DNA from: SCTG01 sp964384595
GTDB lineage: Bacteria; Nitrospirota; Nitrospiria; Nitrospirales; NS-4
Reading direction: 5' to 3'
Length of the DNA stretch: 6,014 nt
NCBI GenBank assembly: GCA_964384595.1
Contig: CAYLLY010000126.1
Coordinates: forward strand, 1-6,014
Made by a program: the position numbers and the translations under genes. Below, one piece after another: positions 5,197 to 6,014 of the stretch. The number at the start of each line of letters is the position of its first letter. The first letter of the stretch is position 1. Under the pieces are notes generated by a model. The model did no database searches. It was given only the letters and a program-made list of their open reading frames with translations, and was not told the origin of the DNA.

Positions 5197-6014
5197 GTGC
5201 GACCTTTGCATATCCCTCTCATGGCGACAGCAAGAGACCAGGAGCGGCCCAAGGTCCGGGTCCCGCCGTCGTGGATTATGCTGGTTGCGCTGGTCGGCGC
5301 CGGGGTCCTGGGGGCGTTGTATTGGCTCGGGCCGACTTGGATGCAGGTCAATGCAAGCCTGAACGGCGCCGGCCCAGGGGCTGTCCCTGCCGACGATCCG
5401 GTCGTCACGGTTCCGGAGGCGATCTTCCCGCCGCAGACGTCCGCGGACGCGGCGGTCGCCGTGGCCACGCCGAAGAACGCCAAGCTGGCGGCGACGCTCT
5501 CGTTGTTACAGATGTGGGGATTCTTTCGTTCCGCCACGGCGGAGAAGCTGGCCGGACGAGACCCCGCCCGATTGATCAAGCAGTCCGGTCTTCAGTCGGC
5601 CAAGCTGCCGGTTAACTGGGATCTGCTGGAGCGTCTTGATTACCCCTGCCTGCTTGACTGGAAAGAAACCCCCAAGGCATTCCGGCATGCCGTCGTGCTG
5701 TTGGAACTCAGTCCGACGGAGGCCGTGATTCTTGATCCTCTGTCGGGCCGGCGTGTCGTGAGCCGGGCGGACCTGCCGCAGCATGTCGATGGCGACGCGC
5801 TCATCTTGTGGAAAGGCGTGCCCGGCATCAAAGTTCCGTTGCGGGCGAGAAAAGGCAAGGACCCGGTGGTGACGGCGCTCCAGCAGGCGCTCCGAAAGCA
5901 GGAACTGCTGGGAGGGCCCGTCACCGGGGTGTATGATTCCCGCACGCGGGCGGCCGTGGTTCGGCTCCAGTCCGGGCACGGCCTGAAAGCGACGGGCGTC
6001 TTCGGCGTGCGCAG
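5197..6014 (+). CDS. GspA/ExeA C-terminal-like membrane protein: C39-like domain plus peptidoglycan-binding domain (C-terminus beyond window)
   Basis: The 272 visible residues resemble the periplasmic half of GspA/ExeA, which with GspB helps insert the type II secretin through peptidoglycan. A basic N-terminus is followed by one membrane segment (about 26-44), an Ala/Pro-rich linker (about 50-98), and a C39-peptidase-like domain (about 99-213) with LSLLQMWGFFRS, LERLDYPCLLDWKE, a strand AVVLLELSPTEAVILDP, and GDALILWKGVPG. A peptidoglycan-binding type 1 domain begins near 214: VVTALQQALRKQ, then GVYDSRTRAAVVRLQSGHGL. The usual N-terminal AAA ATPase of GspA is absent, so this is a stand-alone half. 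The only cysteine seen, C151, is not at the usual N-terminal catalytic position, so peptidase activity is doubtful. The gene runs off the window; with GTG 5197 it is divergent from the exported HEAT gene. Confidence 0.75.
   Translation, partial: MRPLHIPLMATARDQERPKVRVPPSWIMLVALVGAGVLGALYWLGPTWMQVNASLNGAGPGAVPADDPVVTVPEAIFPPQTSADAAVAVATPKNAKLAATLSLLQMWGFFRSATAEKLAGRDPARLIKQSGLQSAKLPVNWDLLERLDYPCLLDWKETPKAFRHAVVLLELSPTEAVILDPLSGRRVVSRADLPQHVDGDALILWKGVPGIKVPLRARKGKDPVVTALQQALRKQELLGGPVTGVYDSRTRAAVVRLQSGHGLKATGVFGVR

Noticed and set aside
4580..5362. Long plus-strand open frame (260 codons) across the exported HEAT gene and into the GspA-like gene
   Set aside because: Antisense to a clear signal peptide plus eleven HEAT repeats and out of frame with the GspA-like protein; Ala/Arg/Ser-rich translation without motifs.

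Overview
The window is GC-rich bacterial DNA, densely packed with short intergenic gaps, containing seven protein-coding genes (two cut by the window edges) and no RNA genes, insertion sequences or CRISPR arrays that I can see. A lipoprotein RlpA, a GspA/ExeA-type C-terminal half encoded apart from its ATPase, and abundant PBS-lyase-type HEAT repeats point to a Gram-negative bacterium. The overall style resembles Nitrospira and relatives (Nitrospirota); that assignment is inference and of modest confidence.

Region 1 (1-1529): the 3'-truncated gene for the ribosomal protein S12 methylthiotransferase RimO lies on the minus strand and is transcribed away from rlpA. The 243-bp gap holds two back-to-back sigma70-type promoters whose -35 boxes are 7 bp apart, then a ~160-nt rlpA leader rich in hairpins. 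Region 2 (1530-2210): a short RlpA-like lipoprotein with an intact double-psi beta-barrel core and a poorly conserved, possibly SPOR-derived tail.

Region 3 (2211-3503): a promoter and a leader with a long inverted repeat precede a two-gene plus-strand unit, a 79-residue highly basic helical protein and a 295-residue cytoplasmic HEAT-repeat protein. Region 4 (3504-5124): a perfect 28-bp palindrome separates this unit from a convergent minus-strand unit, which encodes an exported protein that is almost entirely a HEAT solenoid (ten indel-free 31-residue repeats plus a partial one) and a 143-residue single-pass membrane protein with a helical tail. Region 5 (5125-6014): a divergent gene, running off the window, encodes a membrane-anchored C39-like plus peptidoglycan-binding protein resembling the periplasmic half of GspA/ExeA.

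Working together: rlpA and the GspA-like gene both point to the peptidoglycan layer. The centre of the window is a mirror arrangement, with each HEAT protein paired with a small helical protein, one pair predicted cytoplasmic and the other exported or membrane-bound. No function can be read from sequence for the HEAT pairs; scaffolding or protein-protein interaction is the usual role of such repeats. This mirrored cassette is the least explained part of the window.
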